A stretch of DNA of 51,003 bases from Bacteroidales bacterium (GTDB taxonomy: Bacteria; Bacteroidota; Bacteroidia; Bacteroidales; Paludibacteraceae): assembly GCA_900769555.1 (NCBI GenBank), contig CAAGHA010000072.1, positions 1 through 51,003 of the forward strand, in the 5' to 3' direction. Numbering within the stretch: position 1 is the stretch's first letter; the number at the start of each line of letters is the position of its first letter. The notes under the pieces were generated by a model. The model saw nothing but the letters and a program-made list of their open reading frames with translations, was not told the origin of the DNA and did no database searches. The position numbers were made by a program, and so were the translations under genes. Positions 25,297 to 34,654 of the stretch are shown here, piece by piece.

Positions 25297-27528
25297 TTAT
25301 CGATTTGTTTCAACTCGATTTACAGAATTTACACCATGAATTTTAACTAGTGTCATACAAAGGTTATTGACATCTTCCACATCATGAACATAAACCGTAA
25401 TCTGTCCTTCAAAGATTCCATCATTTGTTTCAACATTAATTTTCGTTACATTCACAGCGTGTTCCTCTGTAATTACCTTTACAATTTCACTTAAAATCCC
25501 CATCCTATCAGTTCCTTTAATCTCTATTGTAGCAGGGAAAGAAAGAATTTTATGTGTTTCCCAAACTGCCGAGATAATGCGTTCTCCATAATTAGACTTC
25601 AACTTCATAGCCACAGGACACTGACGTTTATGAACAACCAACATCCCATCCTCCTCCATAAAACCTAAAACATCATCACCGGGAATTGGAAAGCAACAAT
25701 CTGCGATACGATAAGTAACACCGGAATTATCTTCAGTCAACGTAAGAGTTTTCTTCGAATCTGCTTTTTTATTGGAGAAGAATGGCAACGTAGAATCAGA
25801 CTTACCAAAAGTTAATTTCCAATATTTCATCAACTTATTTTGACGACCTTTAAATACAGTAGAAGACAACTCGTCCAAATTAAAAATTTGTTTACCAATT
25901 TTATAGAATAGCTCCTCCTTTTTTGTTTCATGGAAATAATCCATGATTTTAAACAAGTTATCAGGAGATAACGTTTGTCCATGTTGCTCCAAAAATACTT
26001 CCAAATCACGTTCTCCCTTTTTCATAAAGGACTTATACTCCTTCTTAAATAGAGAACGGATCTTAGATTTAGCCTTCGCAGTAGTTACATAATTAATCCA
26101 TTCCGGCGCTGGTTTTTGTTTTTTGGATGTTAAAACCTCCACCTGGTCGCCACTTTTTAAGACATAACTCAAAGGAACCAAGTTATGATTTACTTTAGCA
26201 CCAATACATTGCATTCCCATATCAGTATGCAAAGAGAAAGCAAAATCCAAAGCAGTAGCACCTTGTGGCAAGGTTTTAATATCTCCATTAAGAGTAAAGA
26301 CAAATATTTCGGATGCAAAAAGATTCAGCTTAAAGGTATCAAGAAAATCAATTGCATTAGGCTCCGGATTTTCTAACAATTCTTTAATAGTTTGCAACCA
26401 TTTTTCTAATTCTGAATCGTCCTTTTCTCCCGTTTTATACTTCCAATGGGCAGCAAATCCTTTCTCGGCAATATCATCCATTCGACGGCTACGAATTTGC
26501 ACCTCAATCCACTGACCCAAAGGACCCATAACTGTTACGTGCAATGCCTCATACCCATTCGCCTTCGGAGTATTTACCCAATCTCGAATCCTTTCCGGAT
26601 GTGGTTTATATATATCCGTAATTGCAGAATAGATTGACCAGCATGCTTTTTTCTCATCACTATCTTTCGAATCAAAAATTATTCTTAACGCAAGAATATC
26701 ATAAACCTCTTCAACCGGAATATTTTTTGATTGCATTTTGCGCCAAATAGAGTAAATAGACTTTACCCTTGCTAAGATTTCAAACTCAAACCCTAAGCTC
26801 TCCAATTTATGCTTAATTGGCTCTGCAAACATCGAGAATAGAGAGTCTCGCTCATTCTTAGACTGTTCCAAATAAGATGAAAGTTCAGCATATTTATCCG
26901 GATGTTCGTATTTAAAGCTCAAATCTTCCAACTCCGTTTTGATTGCATAAAACCCTAAACGATTGGCAAGAGGTGCATAAATGTACTGCGTTTCTCCGGC
27001 AATTTTATACTGTTTTGCAGGAGGCATCGAAGCTAACGTCCTCATATTATGCAAACGGTCAGCCATTTTAATCAATACAACCCGAATATCCTCTGACATA
27101 GTAAGGAGAAGCTTTCTAAAATTCTCAGCTTGCGCTGAAGCCTTTTCGCCAAATACACCACCGGAAATCTTGGTTAACCCATCCACGATGGAAGCAATTT
27201 TCTCACCAAATAAGTTCTTTATGTCCTCTACTGTATATTCAGTATCCTCAACAACATCGTGCAACAAAGAGGAGCAAATAGATGTTGAACCCAAACCAAT
27301 CTCTCCTGCAACGATTCTAGCAACTGCAATCGGGTGCAAAATATAAGGCTCACCAGAACGACGCCGAACACCTTGGTGTGCTTTACAAGCAAAACGAAAA
27401 GCCTTCTCAATTATGTCCACCTTTCGGCGATGATTAGACGACAAATAATCATTTACCAACGCTTGATACTCACGTTCTATCAATTGTTGTTCCTCTTCTG
27501 TATGCTGACGCAATTCATCCATATTCAA
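25297..27528 (-). CDS. rsh: Bifunctional (p)ppGpp synthetase/hydrolase (RelA/SpoT homologue)
   Basis: 743 aa cytosolic stringent-response enzyme. The N-terminal HD hydrolase domain keeps its catalytic signature HDVVEDT (90-96) along with YILHP upstream, so ppGpp hydrolysis should be intact. The synthetase domain contains YDILALRIIF and GYEALHVTVMGP followed by EVQIRSRRMD. The TGS domain (about 395-460) includes FVFTLNGDIKTLPQGATALDFAF. A C-terminal ACT domain (about 665-740) ends the protein. Length is normal for the family. Whether it behaves more like RelA or SpoT cannot be read from sequence, though the intact HD motif argues for a bifunctional enzyme. Confidence 0.95.
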   Translation of the reverse strand: MNMDELRQHTEEEQQLIEREYQALVNDYLSSNHRRKVDIIEKAFRFACKAHQGVRRRSGEPYILHPIAVARIVAGEIGLGSTSICSSLLHDVVEDTEYTVEDIKNLFGEKIASIVDGLTKISGGVFGEKASAQAENFRKLLLTMSEDIRVVLIKMADRLHNMRTLASMPPAKQYKIAGETQYIYAPLANRLGFYAIKTELEDLSFKYEHPDKYAELSSYLEQSKNERDSLFSMFAEPIKHKLESLGFEFEILARVKSIYSIWRKMQSKNIPVEEVYDILALRIIFDSKDSDEKKACWSIYSAITDIYKPHPERIRDWVNTPKANGYEALHVTVMGPLGQWIEVQIRSRRMDDIAEKGFAAHWKYKTGEKDDSELEKWLQTIKELLENPEPNAIDFLDTFKLNLFASEIFVFTLNGDIKTLPQGATALDFAFSLHTDMGMQCIGAKVNHNLVPLSYVLKSGDQVEVLTSKKQKPAPEWINYVTTAKAKSKIRSLFKKEYKSFMKKGERDLEVFLEQHGQTLSPDNLFKIMDYFHETKKEELFYKIGKQIFNLDELSSTVFKGRQNKLMKYWKLTFGKSDSTLPFFSNKKADSKKTLTLTEDNSGVTYRIADCCFPIPGDDVLGFMEEDGMLVVHKRQCPVAMKLKSNYGERIISAVWETHKILSFPATIEIKGTDRMGILSEIVKVITEEHAVNVTKINVETNDGIFEGQITVYVHDVEDVNNLCMTLVKIHGVNSVNRVETNR

Positions 27529-27544
27529 ATACTATACTATTCTA

Positions 27545-27552
27545 CAAAACTA
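27545..27552 (-). promoter_or_regulatory. Candidate -7 box of rsh
   Basis: On the minus strand it reads TAGTTTTG (TAnnTTTG), 16 bases before the rsh ATG, so the leader would be very short. It sits just downstream of the terminator of the upstream gene. Confidence 0.4.
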
Positions 27553-27555
27553 TAA

Positions 27556-27626
27556 AAAGGGGAATACAAAACCCCTATAAACTTCAAAGAGGTTGCGTAA
27601 AACAAATACTTTCACACAACCTCTTT
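27556..27626 (-). terminator. Double stem-loop after the WG-repeat gene
   Basis: AGGGG (27558-27562) pairs with CCCCT (27572-27576) and, on the minus strand, is followed by TTTTT. A second stem just upstream in transcription pairs AAAGAGGTTG (27586-27595) with the complementary CAACCTCTTT (27617-27626). Together they should end the WG/SUMF1 operon transcript. Confidence 0.6.
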
Positions 27627-27642
27627 AGTCGATATATTTAAA

Positions 27643-29040
27643 TTAGAAATTAACTCTAACCAAATTACCTTTAACCTTTGCCCATGGTGTTCCCTCTTTA
27701 TCCAAATAGACATCACAACCATTGCGACGAGAGAATGCTAAACCATCTGCACCAAATTCAGAAATAAAATCGTACTCACACTCAATGATAAAACTACCAA
27801 ATTTATCAATCAAGCCATATTTATCATTTTGCTTTACACGAGCAACACCACCTTGAAAATCTTTAGCCTCATCATAAATAAAATCAGTAATTTCTTTTCC
27901 TGACTTATCTATGTAACCATATTTCACTTTACCGCCTTCTTTTTTAGCAACTGCTGCCAAGCCTTCGCTAAACCAAGAAACATTATCATAAACAAAAGGA
28001 ATTGCCTCGTTTCCACTTGGATCAATAAATCCATACTTATAGAATTCATTTTGAACAGCCGCCAATCCTTCATTAAATGATTTTGCATCATAATAAATGA
28101 TATCACTCATTTTATTACCTTGCTTATCAATAAAGAAGAATTCATCCTCACCTGTTTTTACTACTGCATAACCATAATTAAAATTACTTGCTGCAATATA
28201 TTTCATAGGAATGACTTCATCTCCCTCGATACTAACAAATCCATACTTCCCGGCTTTACCCACACGAGCTCGATCCTCTCTAAAATCAGTTGCATAGTCA
28301 TACTTTGCCTTAACAACCATATCTCCTGATTTATTTATGTATCCGTATTTATTTTTCTTCAAAACACGAGTAGGAACCGGCCATTTTTTTGCCATCTCTT
28401 GTTTTGCTTTATCTGAACAAACACCATATGGATAATCATAGATAAATTGTTGATAAGCCTCTTTGGTATTTTTAGCTTGAACAGCTTGAAATTTCTTTAA
28501 TATTTCAGCATCTTTAACCTTTTGCTCCTCAGCATCCTTTGCACGACGCTCGATTGCAACTCTCTTCAATTCCGCCTTTCTACGAGCATTTTCAGCCTCT
28601 AATCTACTCTTTTCTGCAGCTGCTACACGTTGCGCCTCCATCTCTTCTGCTCTCTTTTGAGAGATAATTTGCAACTCTTTTGTTACCTCATCCAAAATGG
28701 TTGTCATCTCTTCATATCCGTCATCTTTAATAGGATTGAAAGAGAAATACTTTTGACATGCTTGTTGAGTTTTTAAATACTCTTGCTGACTATTGTAAAT
28801 TTTTGCCTTTAGATAAGACAAACGAGGATTTGTTTTATTTAATTTCTTTTCTGCTGATTCAACAAATTTCAACGCATTTGCCATTTTCCCTGACATCAAT
28901 GCATCAAGAGCTTTGAAATAATCATCTTGAGCTGATTTTTCAGTAGCAGAAAGAGCGACTGTTGTTTGAGACATCATTGGCATCGTTGAAAACAACGCAA
29001 CACCACTTGCCATCAAAAAAGTAACTACTATTTTTTTCAT
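27643..29040 (-). CDS. WG-repeat-containing exported protein
   Basis: 465 aa. The N-terminal signal peptide (about 1-25, ending MMSQ) is followed by a TPR-like helical region and a long charged coiled coil (about 115-185, rich in Ala, Glu, Lys and Arg). The C-terminal half is built from about nine WG-type repeats of 20-35 residues, e.g. KNKYGYINKSGDMVVKAKYD and KYGFVSIEGDEVIPMKY. WG repeats form beta-strand arrays thought to bind partners; no enzymatic residues are visible. It is 32 bases downstream of the SUMF1-like gene and shares its promoter, so the two exported proteins probably act together. Function unknown. Confidence 0.82.
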   Translation of the reverse strand: MKKIVVTFLMASGVALFSTMPMMSQTTVALSATEKSAQDDYFKALDALMSGKMANALKFVESAEKKLNKTNPRLSYLKAKIYNSQQEYLKTQQACQKYFSFNPIKDDGYEEMTTILDEVTKELQIISQKRAEEMEAQRVAAAEKSRLEAENARRKAELKRVAIERRAKDAEEQKVKDAEILKKFQAVQAKNTKEAYQQFIYDYPYGVCSDKAKQEMAKKWPVPTRVLKKNKYGYINKSGDMVVKAKYDYATDFREDRARVGKAGKYGFVSIEGDEVIPMKYIAASNFNYGYAVVKTGEDEFFFIDKQGNKMSDIIYYDAKSFNEGLAAVQNEFYKYGFIDPSGNEAIPFVYDNVSWFSEGLAAVAKKEGGKVKYGYIDKSGKEITDFIYDEAKDFQGGVARVKQNDKYGLIDKFGSFIIECEYDFISEFGADGLAFSRRNGCDVYLDKEGTPWAKVKGNLVRVNF

Positions 29041-29072
29041 GAAGTTATATATTAAATTTATTTTTTACTAAA

Positions 29073-30653
29073 TTATTCATCTTGACAAACACGGAAACCA
29101 ATTCGGTCACTTTTGTATTTTGTTGGGAATTTTTCGCTCTCAGAAATAACGCTATTTACAGCATCGTCAGCCCAAGAACCACCTTTTACAAAACGACTCA
29201 CCTTGTCATATTGGTCAACTACCCACTCACTCAAATTACCGGTCATATCGTACAATCCTAACTCATTTGGTGATTTTTCTCCAACAACATGAGATGATTC
29301 TGATGAGTTGTATGCACACCATGCAACTTCGTCAAGATTATTACTTCCACTATATTGTGTATTTCTAGATTTGCTACCTCCCTTCGCTGCAAACTCCCAC
29401 TCTTCAGCACGAGGCAAGCGATACTTCATACCTGTTTGTTTATTTAACTCTGTTATAAATGCTTGAGCATCTTCCCAAGATACATTTTCAACAGGCAATC
29501 CGCGTCCTTTAAACTTAGATGGATTATTACGCATCACACGTCTCCATTGGCTTTGAGTAATCTCCATTTTTCCCATATAGAAAGATTTGATTCCATTCGC
29601 GCCTTCTACATAAACCAATTCCAAATCTCCAACGTTGCGAATCATCTTCTTCTCTAAATATTTTTGAACCTTTTGCAATCTCTCCTTCGGATAATTCAAC
29701 TCTGGAGTAGCATCTGCAACTTGTTGATAATAAACACGTGCACCTTCCCAATTTTTTTGTTCATACAACTTTTCAGCCTCATTCAATAATGACATCCACA
29801 ACTCACATGGAATAACTGTCGAATTCCAAAAATTAACTGAGTTTTGACTGATTGTTGGGGGTGTTGTTCTGTTATCAAAATATGCAGCACGAGCTTTTAC
29901 AGAATCTTTCGCTGCCAATAATGTTGCAGCTTTTGTACGTCTATCTAATTCGTCTGTAATATATGTATATTCTGAATCATCCCAAGTGAAATCTGCCACA
30001 ACGTTTACAACATCAATACGTGTTGCCATATCAAATAGGCGTCTCACACGAAAAGAAAATCCTTTCTCTGTGTTACTTAGCTTTCCACTTGCCATACGAG
30101 CCGCTTTGAATGTCTCTTCTAAAGCTGCATCAGCAATAACCACACCCGGTTTTGCCTTATCTTGTTTTCCTAATACAACGTTTGTAAAATCGTCTTTCCA
30201 TGATAAATTAATAGGGATTTCAGGAGAAATAGATGATCCTGCCTTCTCAATCAAATCCAATGTCAAACTAGTTGTCGCAGAGGCAATATAAGCTTTACTT
30301 TGCTCAGAATAGAACATTAAAGTATATTTATAAACGGCCTTTTTAGGAGTAATCAAATCATAGCACATCTTCAAATCTGCATAATCTGCAAACTGCACAT
30401 ACTTTTTACTTTTTTTACTTACAGTATAACCTTGATTGCGGGTCCACGTCATATTTGCTACACAGACCGGCTCTCCCATAACAATTTTATACTTGTAATC
30501 CACCTTGTACTCATCTAACAAATAATTATTTTTGCCAGAAGCATACTTTGCATTTCCCGTAAACGAGCCGGGAAATTCTCCCTTAATTGCTTGCCCCCAT
30601 ACTGCAGCCGCTGCAAAAATAAGAGCGAACATTGTAAAACAAATTTTTTTCAT
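29073..30653 (-). CDS. Exported SUMF1/formylglycine-generating-enzyme-like protein
   Basis: 526 aa. A signal peptide covers about 1-20 (ending VWGQ). The N-terminal half (about 25-290) contains a beta-rich region without a family I recognise, then a short helical/TPR segment (EKLYEQKNWEGARVYYQQVA). The C-terminal 175 residues are a SUMF1/FGE-sulfatase fold: KMEITQSQWRRVMRNNPSKF, PVENVSWEDAQAFITELN, YRLPRAEEWEFAAKGG, GNLSEWVVD and KGGSWAD, ending in IGFRVCQ. The fold is related to GldK/PorK of gliding and type IX secretion, but the long N-terminal region differs. Catalytic ability is uncertain. First gene of the operon with the WG-repeat protein. Confidence 0.82.
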   Translation of the reverse strand: MKKICFTMFALIFAAAAVWGQAIKGEFPGSFTGNAKYASGKNNYLLDEYKVDYKYKIVMGEPVCVANMTWTRNQGYTVSKKSKKYVQFADYADLKMCYDLITPKKAVYKYTLMFYSEQSKAYIASATTSLTLDLIEKAGSSISPEIPINLSWKDDFTNVVLGKQDKAKPGVVIADAALEETFKAARMASGKLSNTEKGFSFRVRRLFDMATRIDVVNVVADFTWDDSEYTYITDELDRRTKAATLLAAKDSVKARAAYFDNRTTPPTISQNSVNFWNSTVIPCELWMSLLNEAEKLYEQKNWEGARVYYQQVADATPELNYPKERLQKVQKYLEKKMIRNVGDLELVYVEGANGIKSFYMGKMEITQSQWRRVMRNNPSKFKGRGLPVENVSWEDAQAFITELNKQTGMKYRLPRAEEWEFAAKGGSKSRNTQYSGSNNLDEVAWCAYNSSESSHVVGEKSPNELGLYDMTGNLSEWVVDQYDKVSRFVKGGSWADDAVNSVISESEKFPTKYKSDRIGFRVCQDE

Positions 30654-30703
30654 GAATGTTTATAATTTTCAATTTAATTTCTTTAACTTCCAAATTATCC
30701 ACG

Positions 30704-30711
30704 CAAAACTA
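30704..30711 (-). promoter_or_regulatory. -7 box of the SUMF1/WG operon
   Basis: On the minus strand it reads TAGTTTTG (TAnnTTTG), about 50 bases before the start codon. Confidence 0.45.
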
Positions 30712-30760
30712 ATAAATTTTATATAAAAAAGAAAGAATAAACCTGAACATTTTTTTTAGA

Positions 30761-30917
30761 TGAGTTCTATAAATTAGGTTGAAATGATTTTTAAAGGCAT
30801 TTTGTTTTGTTTGGTTCGATTTATTAAGTAACAATTCTAGCTTCGTAATTAAATGAATAGAAGCAAGATAAATAAAATAAATTCAAAGCTATCCGAAATA
30901 ATCTGATAATTTATTTT
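30761..30917 (-). repeat. Repeat A3, diverged copy in reverse orientation
   Basis: It begins TGAGTTCTATAAATTAGGTT and runs through GCAAGATAAATAAAATAAATTC and CTATCCGAAATAATCTGAT. These correspond in order to the reverse complement of A2 (33387-33574). The far end (near 30905-30917) is degraded. The element and flanking AT-rich sequence fill the 475-base gap between two divergent operons; no gene is seen there. Confidence 0.55.
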
Positions 30918-31096
30918 TTTAAATCTTAATTAATGAATATTACCTTTGACCCAAAAAAAAACAAATAAAGCTACATACTCTACAGCAACCCGACTTCAAA
31001 AAAAATCATTTAATTCAACTCTTATAAAAATCAAAACAATTCGAAAATTGTTAATAAGTTTTTGACTAAATTATGGTAATTTCACATAGATTAAAA

Positions 31097-31104
31097 TACA
31101 TTTG
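31097..31104 (+). promoter_or_regulatory. -7 box of the TPR gene
   Basis: TACATTTG matches TAnnTTTG and lies 24 bases before the ATG at 31129. Confidence 0.55.
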
Positions 31105-31128
31105 TGATAAGTTAATCTAAAAACATGT

Positions 31129-32520
31129 ATGGAAACCGAAAGTTCTCATAATAAAAAGCGGCAAATTCAACTGATAAAAAAGTTCGAAGCTGCACTTCAA
31201 TCAGGGAAACTCCCTTTTTTTGAAGAGGAGGACTTATGTTTAATTTGTGACCATTACCTAATAAAAGAAGATTTTAACGGAGCTGATTATGTTATTAATT
31301 TGGGGCTTAAAATTTACCCTAACTCATCTGAGTTACTAGTATGTAAAGTTAAGTATTTAATAGCTAACAAGAATTTCAAAGAAGCACAACAAATTATAGA
31401 TAAAGAGATTTCGTTCCCTGACGATGAGCAAGAAATCGGACTTTTAAAAGCTCGTATTTTATATGAGTTAGGTAAAAAAGATGAAGCATTTGATATTTTT
31501 CGATATCTAATCGAAAATGAAAAAGAGAATAAAGATGAGATTTATTGCGATATTGCCTATATCTTTTCTGAAATGCGAATTTTCAGTACTGCAATCTCTT
31601 TTTTAAAAAAATCATTGTCTATTAAACATGAAAATATAGAGGCTCTGTTTGAATTGGCTTTTTGTTACCAGCAAACCGGGGATTTTGAAAAAGCGGAAGA
31701 GGCTTATGAATCTATCTTGGATATAAATCCTTATTCTAATAAAACATGGTTTGCTTTGGGTGCTCTTCATTTTCAAAATGAGAATTTTAAAAATGCGGCA
31801 GAAGCTTATGATTACGCATATATAATCAACCCTAAAGATTATGAATCTCTTCTGCAGAAGGCAAACAGCCTCTACTTCAACGATCAAAGCAAAGAGGCCA
31901 TTGATGCTTATGAGGAATACTTGGACGTGTCAAATCCTACATCTCACGTTTTAATCTGTCTTGGGGAATGTTTTGAAAAGATTGAGAATTATGACGCTGC
32001 TATCGGTGCATATAAACGTGCCTTAGAGATCACTCCGCAGAGTGATATCGCATGGGCAAATATGGCAATCTCATACCTGGAATTAGAGGAATATGGATTG
32101 GCCAAAGAATGTATCACAACTGCAATTGAAATCGATGATTCTAAGTTTGATTATTGGGTCTATCTGGCAGAAATTTACATTGCTTTGAACGACTCCGGAA
32201 GTGCTTTGTATTGTTACAATAAATCGTTAAATCTTAATCCAAATTTTCCGGAAACGATTTTATCTATCGGAAGTATTTATTTTGATTCCGGCAATTTTGA
32301 AGATGCCCTACATTATTATCTTACCGCTTTTGATTTATCTCCAGAAACCGAAAATTTAGCTCTTTACATATCCTTAACTTACTATAAATTAGGCGATGTA
32401 AAAAATGCAAAATCTTATTTTTCTATTGCATTATTTGCTACTCCGGAAGCAAAGGTTCTCTTTAAAGAGATCTGTCCGGAAGCCATAAATGACCCTGACT
32501 TCAGTGAACTCATTGATTGA
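31129..32520 (+). CDS. Tetratricopeptide repeat protein
   Basis: 463 aa made almost wholly of about twelve TPR units (for example IEALFELAFCYQQTGDFEKA, AWANMAISYLELEEYGLAKE, FPETILSIGSIYFDSGNFED). There is no signal peptide or transmembrane segment, so it is probably a cytoplasmic scaffold or adaptor. The N-terminal 40 residues are charged and not TPR. No catalytic domain is attached. It has its own promoter. The next gene starts 61 bases downstream, with a separate promoter candidate. Confidence 0.88.
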   Translation: METESSHNKKRQIQLIKKFEAALQSGKLPFFEEEDLCLICDHYLIKEDFNGADYVINLGLKIYPNSSELLVCKVKYLIANKNFKEAQQIIDKEISFPDDEQEIGLLKARILYELGKKDEAFDIFRYLIENEKENKDEIYCDIAYIFSEMRIFSTAISFLKKSLSIKHENIEALFELAFCYQQTGDFEKAEEAYESILDINPYSNKTWFALGALHFQNENFKNAAEAYDYAYIINPKDYESLLQKANSLYFNDQSKEAIDAYEEYLDVSNPTSHVLICLGECFEKIENYDAAIGAYKRALEITPQSDIAWANMAISYLELEEYGLAKECITTAIEIDDSKFDYWVYLAEIYIALNDSGSALYCYNKSLNLNPNFPETILSIGSIYFDSGNFEDALHYYLTAFDLSPETENLALYISLTYYKLGDVKNAKSYFSIALFATPEAKVLFKEICPEAINDPDFSELID

Positions 32521-32548
32521 TTTTTTTATTATTTCTCAAAGAAAATGC

Positions 32549-32577
32549 TTGGATTAAGCAACAAGTTCTTACCTTTG
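32549..32577 (+). promoter_or_regulatory. Promoter that would give a leaderless lipoprotein mRNA
   Basis: TTGG at 32549-32552 and TACCTTTG at 32570-32577 resemble the -33/-7 pair, though the spacing of 17-18 is slightly short. The -7 box ends only 4 bases before the ATG at 32582, so transcription would start at or very near the start codon. Confidence 0.45.
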
Positions 32578-32581
32578 CGAT

Positions 32582-33331
32582 ATGAAAAAAATTAATTATA
32601 CTCTATTGCTTATTATTGGGACTCTTTTTTGTTGCTGTAAAAAAGAGTATTTTGACTACGCATACTTAGTCACTAATAAAACAGATATTGACTCGCTATT
32701 CATCTCTTGTACCATTGTCAATACGAATGAAAATATTAATGGTAGCGCTGTTATTGCTCCCAATGATACATTATCTTTGACCAAACGATTTGGGGTCGCA
32801 GGGAAGGAAATTTGGGATATAGAAACAAGTGTCGAACTATACAAAATCAAAAATTTAATTGCATACAATAAAGATTCGACCCTAAAATCATTAAATCTTT
32901 GCTACAAAGATAAATACTGGGAGGGTCCGATAAATATTAATAACGAGGGAGTCTATTTTCTAAATATAACAGACGAAAAAATGGCTCTTGAGGTTCAAGA
33001 TTCATTTCTATATCGAATTAAAAACGAGTTGGATGACCCAATAAAAGTCACTCTAAAGCTGGTTCGAAACAAAGAGACAAACAATTTCAGACAAGATACA
33101 ATTATTCAACCTCAAGAATCGGTACGAATGGGATATACAAGCATCTACAACTATCGCTTCCCCCAAAAAGACTCGTTACTATACAAGGAGCAAAAGATAA
33201 GTGGAATCCATCAACTCGTTATTAATTACAACGGGAAGGATGAAATAATTGAACCTAGAAAAAAACTCTCTCTCTTTATTATTGATACAGATTCTTGCGA
33301 ACTGATTGTCCGTAAAAATTTGTTCGAATAA
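32582..33331 (+). CDS. Putative lipoprotein, unknown function
   Basis: 249 aa. The N-terminus is a lipoprotein signal (LLLIIGTLFCCC, with Cys at 17-19) followed by KKEYFDYAY. The remainder looks beta-rich with no cysteine-pair or catalytic motif that I recognise. Two segments, YLVTNKTDIDSLFISCTIV and SFLYRIKNELDDPIKVTLKL, read as similar strand patterns and may mark two related beta-sandwich domains. The gene lies 61 bases after the TPR gene. A C-type repeat begins right at its stop codon. Confidence 0.7.
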   Translation: MKKINYTLLLIIGTLFCCCKKEYFDYAYLVTNKTDIDSLFISCTIVNTNENINGSAVIAPNDTLSLTKRFGVAGKEIWDIETSVELYKIKNLIAYNKDSTLKSLNLCYKDKYWEGPININNEGVYFLNITDEKMALEVQDSFLYRIKNELDDPIKVTLKLVRNKETNNFRQDTIIQPQESVRMGYTSIYNYRFPQKDSLLYKEQKISGIHQLVINYNGKDEIIEPRKKLSLFIIDTDSCELIVRKNLFE

Positions 33332-33372
33332 GAAGTCGTTTAAATTTTATTTTGCGCTTTTTTGAGAGTTAT
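33330..33372 (+). repeat. Repeat C copy
   Basis: AAGAAGTCGTTTAAATTTTA and the following TTTTGCGCTTTTTTGAGAG match 50873-50925 (plus strand) and 206-260 (reversed). It lies about 15 bases before A2. In the 160-260 copy the C and A-left segments are also adjacent, so C and A may form one larger unit. Confidence 0.5.
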
Positions 33373-33386
33373 TTATGATTTGAGGT

Positions 33387-33574
33387 AACTTCTATAAATT
33401 ACGATTTTTGTTTCTAAATGTAACCAATCCTATTTTCGGATAATTTTGAATTTATTTGCATTATCTTGCTTATATTTACTTAGTTACAATACTTACATCG
33501 TTCCCTTTGGCTATAAACAATATAACTCAAATACTCTTCAAAATCATCTTAACCTAATTTATAAAACTCACCTT
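33387..33574 (+). repeat. Full-length repeat A2 (about 188 bp)
   Basis: It starts AACTTCTATAAATTACGATT and ends CCTAATTTATAAAACTCACCTT, the same length and order as A1 at 6921-7108. No coding sequence is present. It makes up most of the 339-base gap before aroE. Confidence 0.65.
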
Positions 33575-33670
33575 GAATTTATATATAATTTTTTAATATA
33601 TTTTTAAAACAGTTTCTACAGTAAACCATATTTTCGATAATAACGTTATTCATTGCAAAAGGAATTGATT

Positions 33671-34408
33671 ATGAAACAATACGGATTAATAGGAAAGACT
33701 CTCGGACACTCTTTTTCAAAAAGGTTTTTTACTGAGAAGTTTCAAAATGAAACAATAGAAGCTCAATACGACTTATTTGAGCTTCCAGAAATCTCTCAAT
33801 TCCCTTGTCTAATTCAACAACACACTTTTTATGGATTAAACGTAACCATTCCATACAAAGAGACTGTGATACAATACTTGGACGAATTAGATCATATTGC
33901 AAAAGAAATTGGGGCTGTCAACACTATCAAATTTCAACGCAAGAATGGAAGGACATCCCTCAAAGGATACAACACAGATATTATAGGATTTACCAATTCT
34001 ATAACCCCTCATTTGCAAAAAGTACACGATAAAGCATTAATTCTAGGAACCGGAGGTGCATCCAAGGCAATTGCCTTTGCTCTGGAAAAACTTGGTATCG
34101 AATACACCTTTGTATCCAGAAATAAACAAGAAGGGATCCTAACCTACCATGAATTAACAGAAGAAATTATACATCAGAATAAACTAATTATCAATTGTAC
34201 TCCTATTGGAACTTTTCCTAATTGCGATATTGCTCCAAGTATTCCCTACAAACATATCACCAAAGAACATTTTTTATACGATTTAATCTACAATCCTGCA
34301 AAGACACTATTTTGTCAGATGGGAGAAGATAAGGGAGCAATAACACTCAACGGATTAGAAATGCTACATGGTCAAGCCATTGCATCATGGACCATCTGGA
34401 ATCAATAA
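33671..34408 (+). CDS. aroE: Shikimate dehydrogenase
   Basis: 245 aa from the ATG at 33671. An upstream TTG at 33653 would add six residues but lacks support, and AAAGGA lies 8 bases before the ATG. The enzyme reduces 3-dehydroshikimate with NADPH in aromatic amino acid synthesis. Motifs: GLIGKTLGHSFSKRFF at the N-terminus (shikimate binding), NVTIPYK with the catalytic Lys, GAVNTI, NTDIIGF with the catalytic Asp, the nucleotide-binding GTGGASKAI, NCTPIGT and a C-terminal GLEMLHGQA. Length is typical of the short Bacteroidota AroE. Confidence 0.95.
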   Translation: MKQYGLIGKTLGHSFSKRFFTEKFQNETIEAQYDLFELPEISQFPCLIQQHTFYGLNVTIPYKETVIQYLDELDHIAKEIGAVNTIKFQRKNGRTSLKGYNTDIIGFTNSITPHLQKVHDKALILGTGGASKAIAFALEKLGIEYTFVSRNKQEGILTYHELTEEIIHQNKLIINCTPIGTFPNCDIAPSIPYKHITKEHFLYDLIYNPAKTLFCQMGEDKGAITLNGLEMLHGQAIASWTIWNQ

Positions 34409-34654
34409 TTACATATAAGAAATCGTATAGCATCTTCTATGAATTACGGTAAAGGGAATTTAAGGAGAGGGATTTAAATCACATTTCGCTTACATTGAAT
34501 TATCAACGAATATCTATAATGCAACGAAAGCTCCCGAATCACTCCGAAAGCTTCCCTTGCAAATCAAAAAAACATATTAATTATGAAACAAAGTATTATA
34601 AAAATAAAAGAATGAAAAAATATCGTTTTAACTATCTAAAATTAACAAAATCTA

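Noticed and set aside
34527..34560. Terminator for nrdJ or aroE (CGAAAGCT repeated)
   Set aside because: The arms pair only with wobble pairs on the minus strand and no T-run follows; not convincing.
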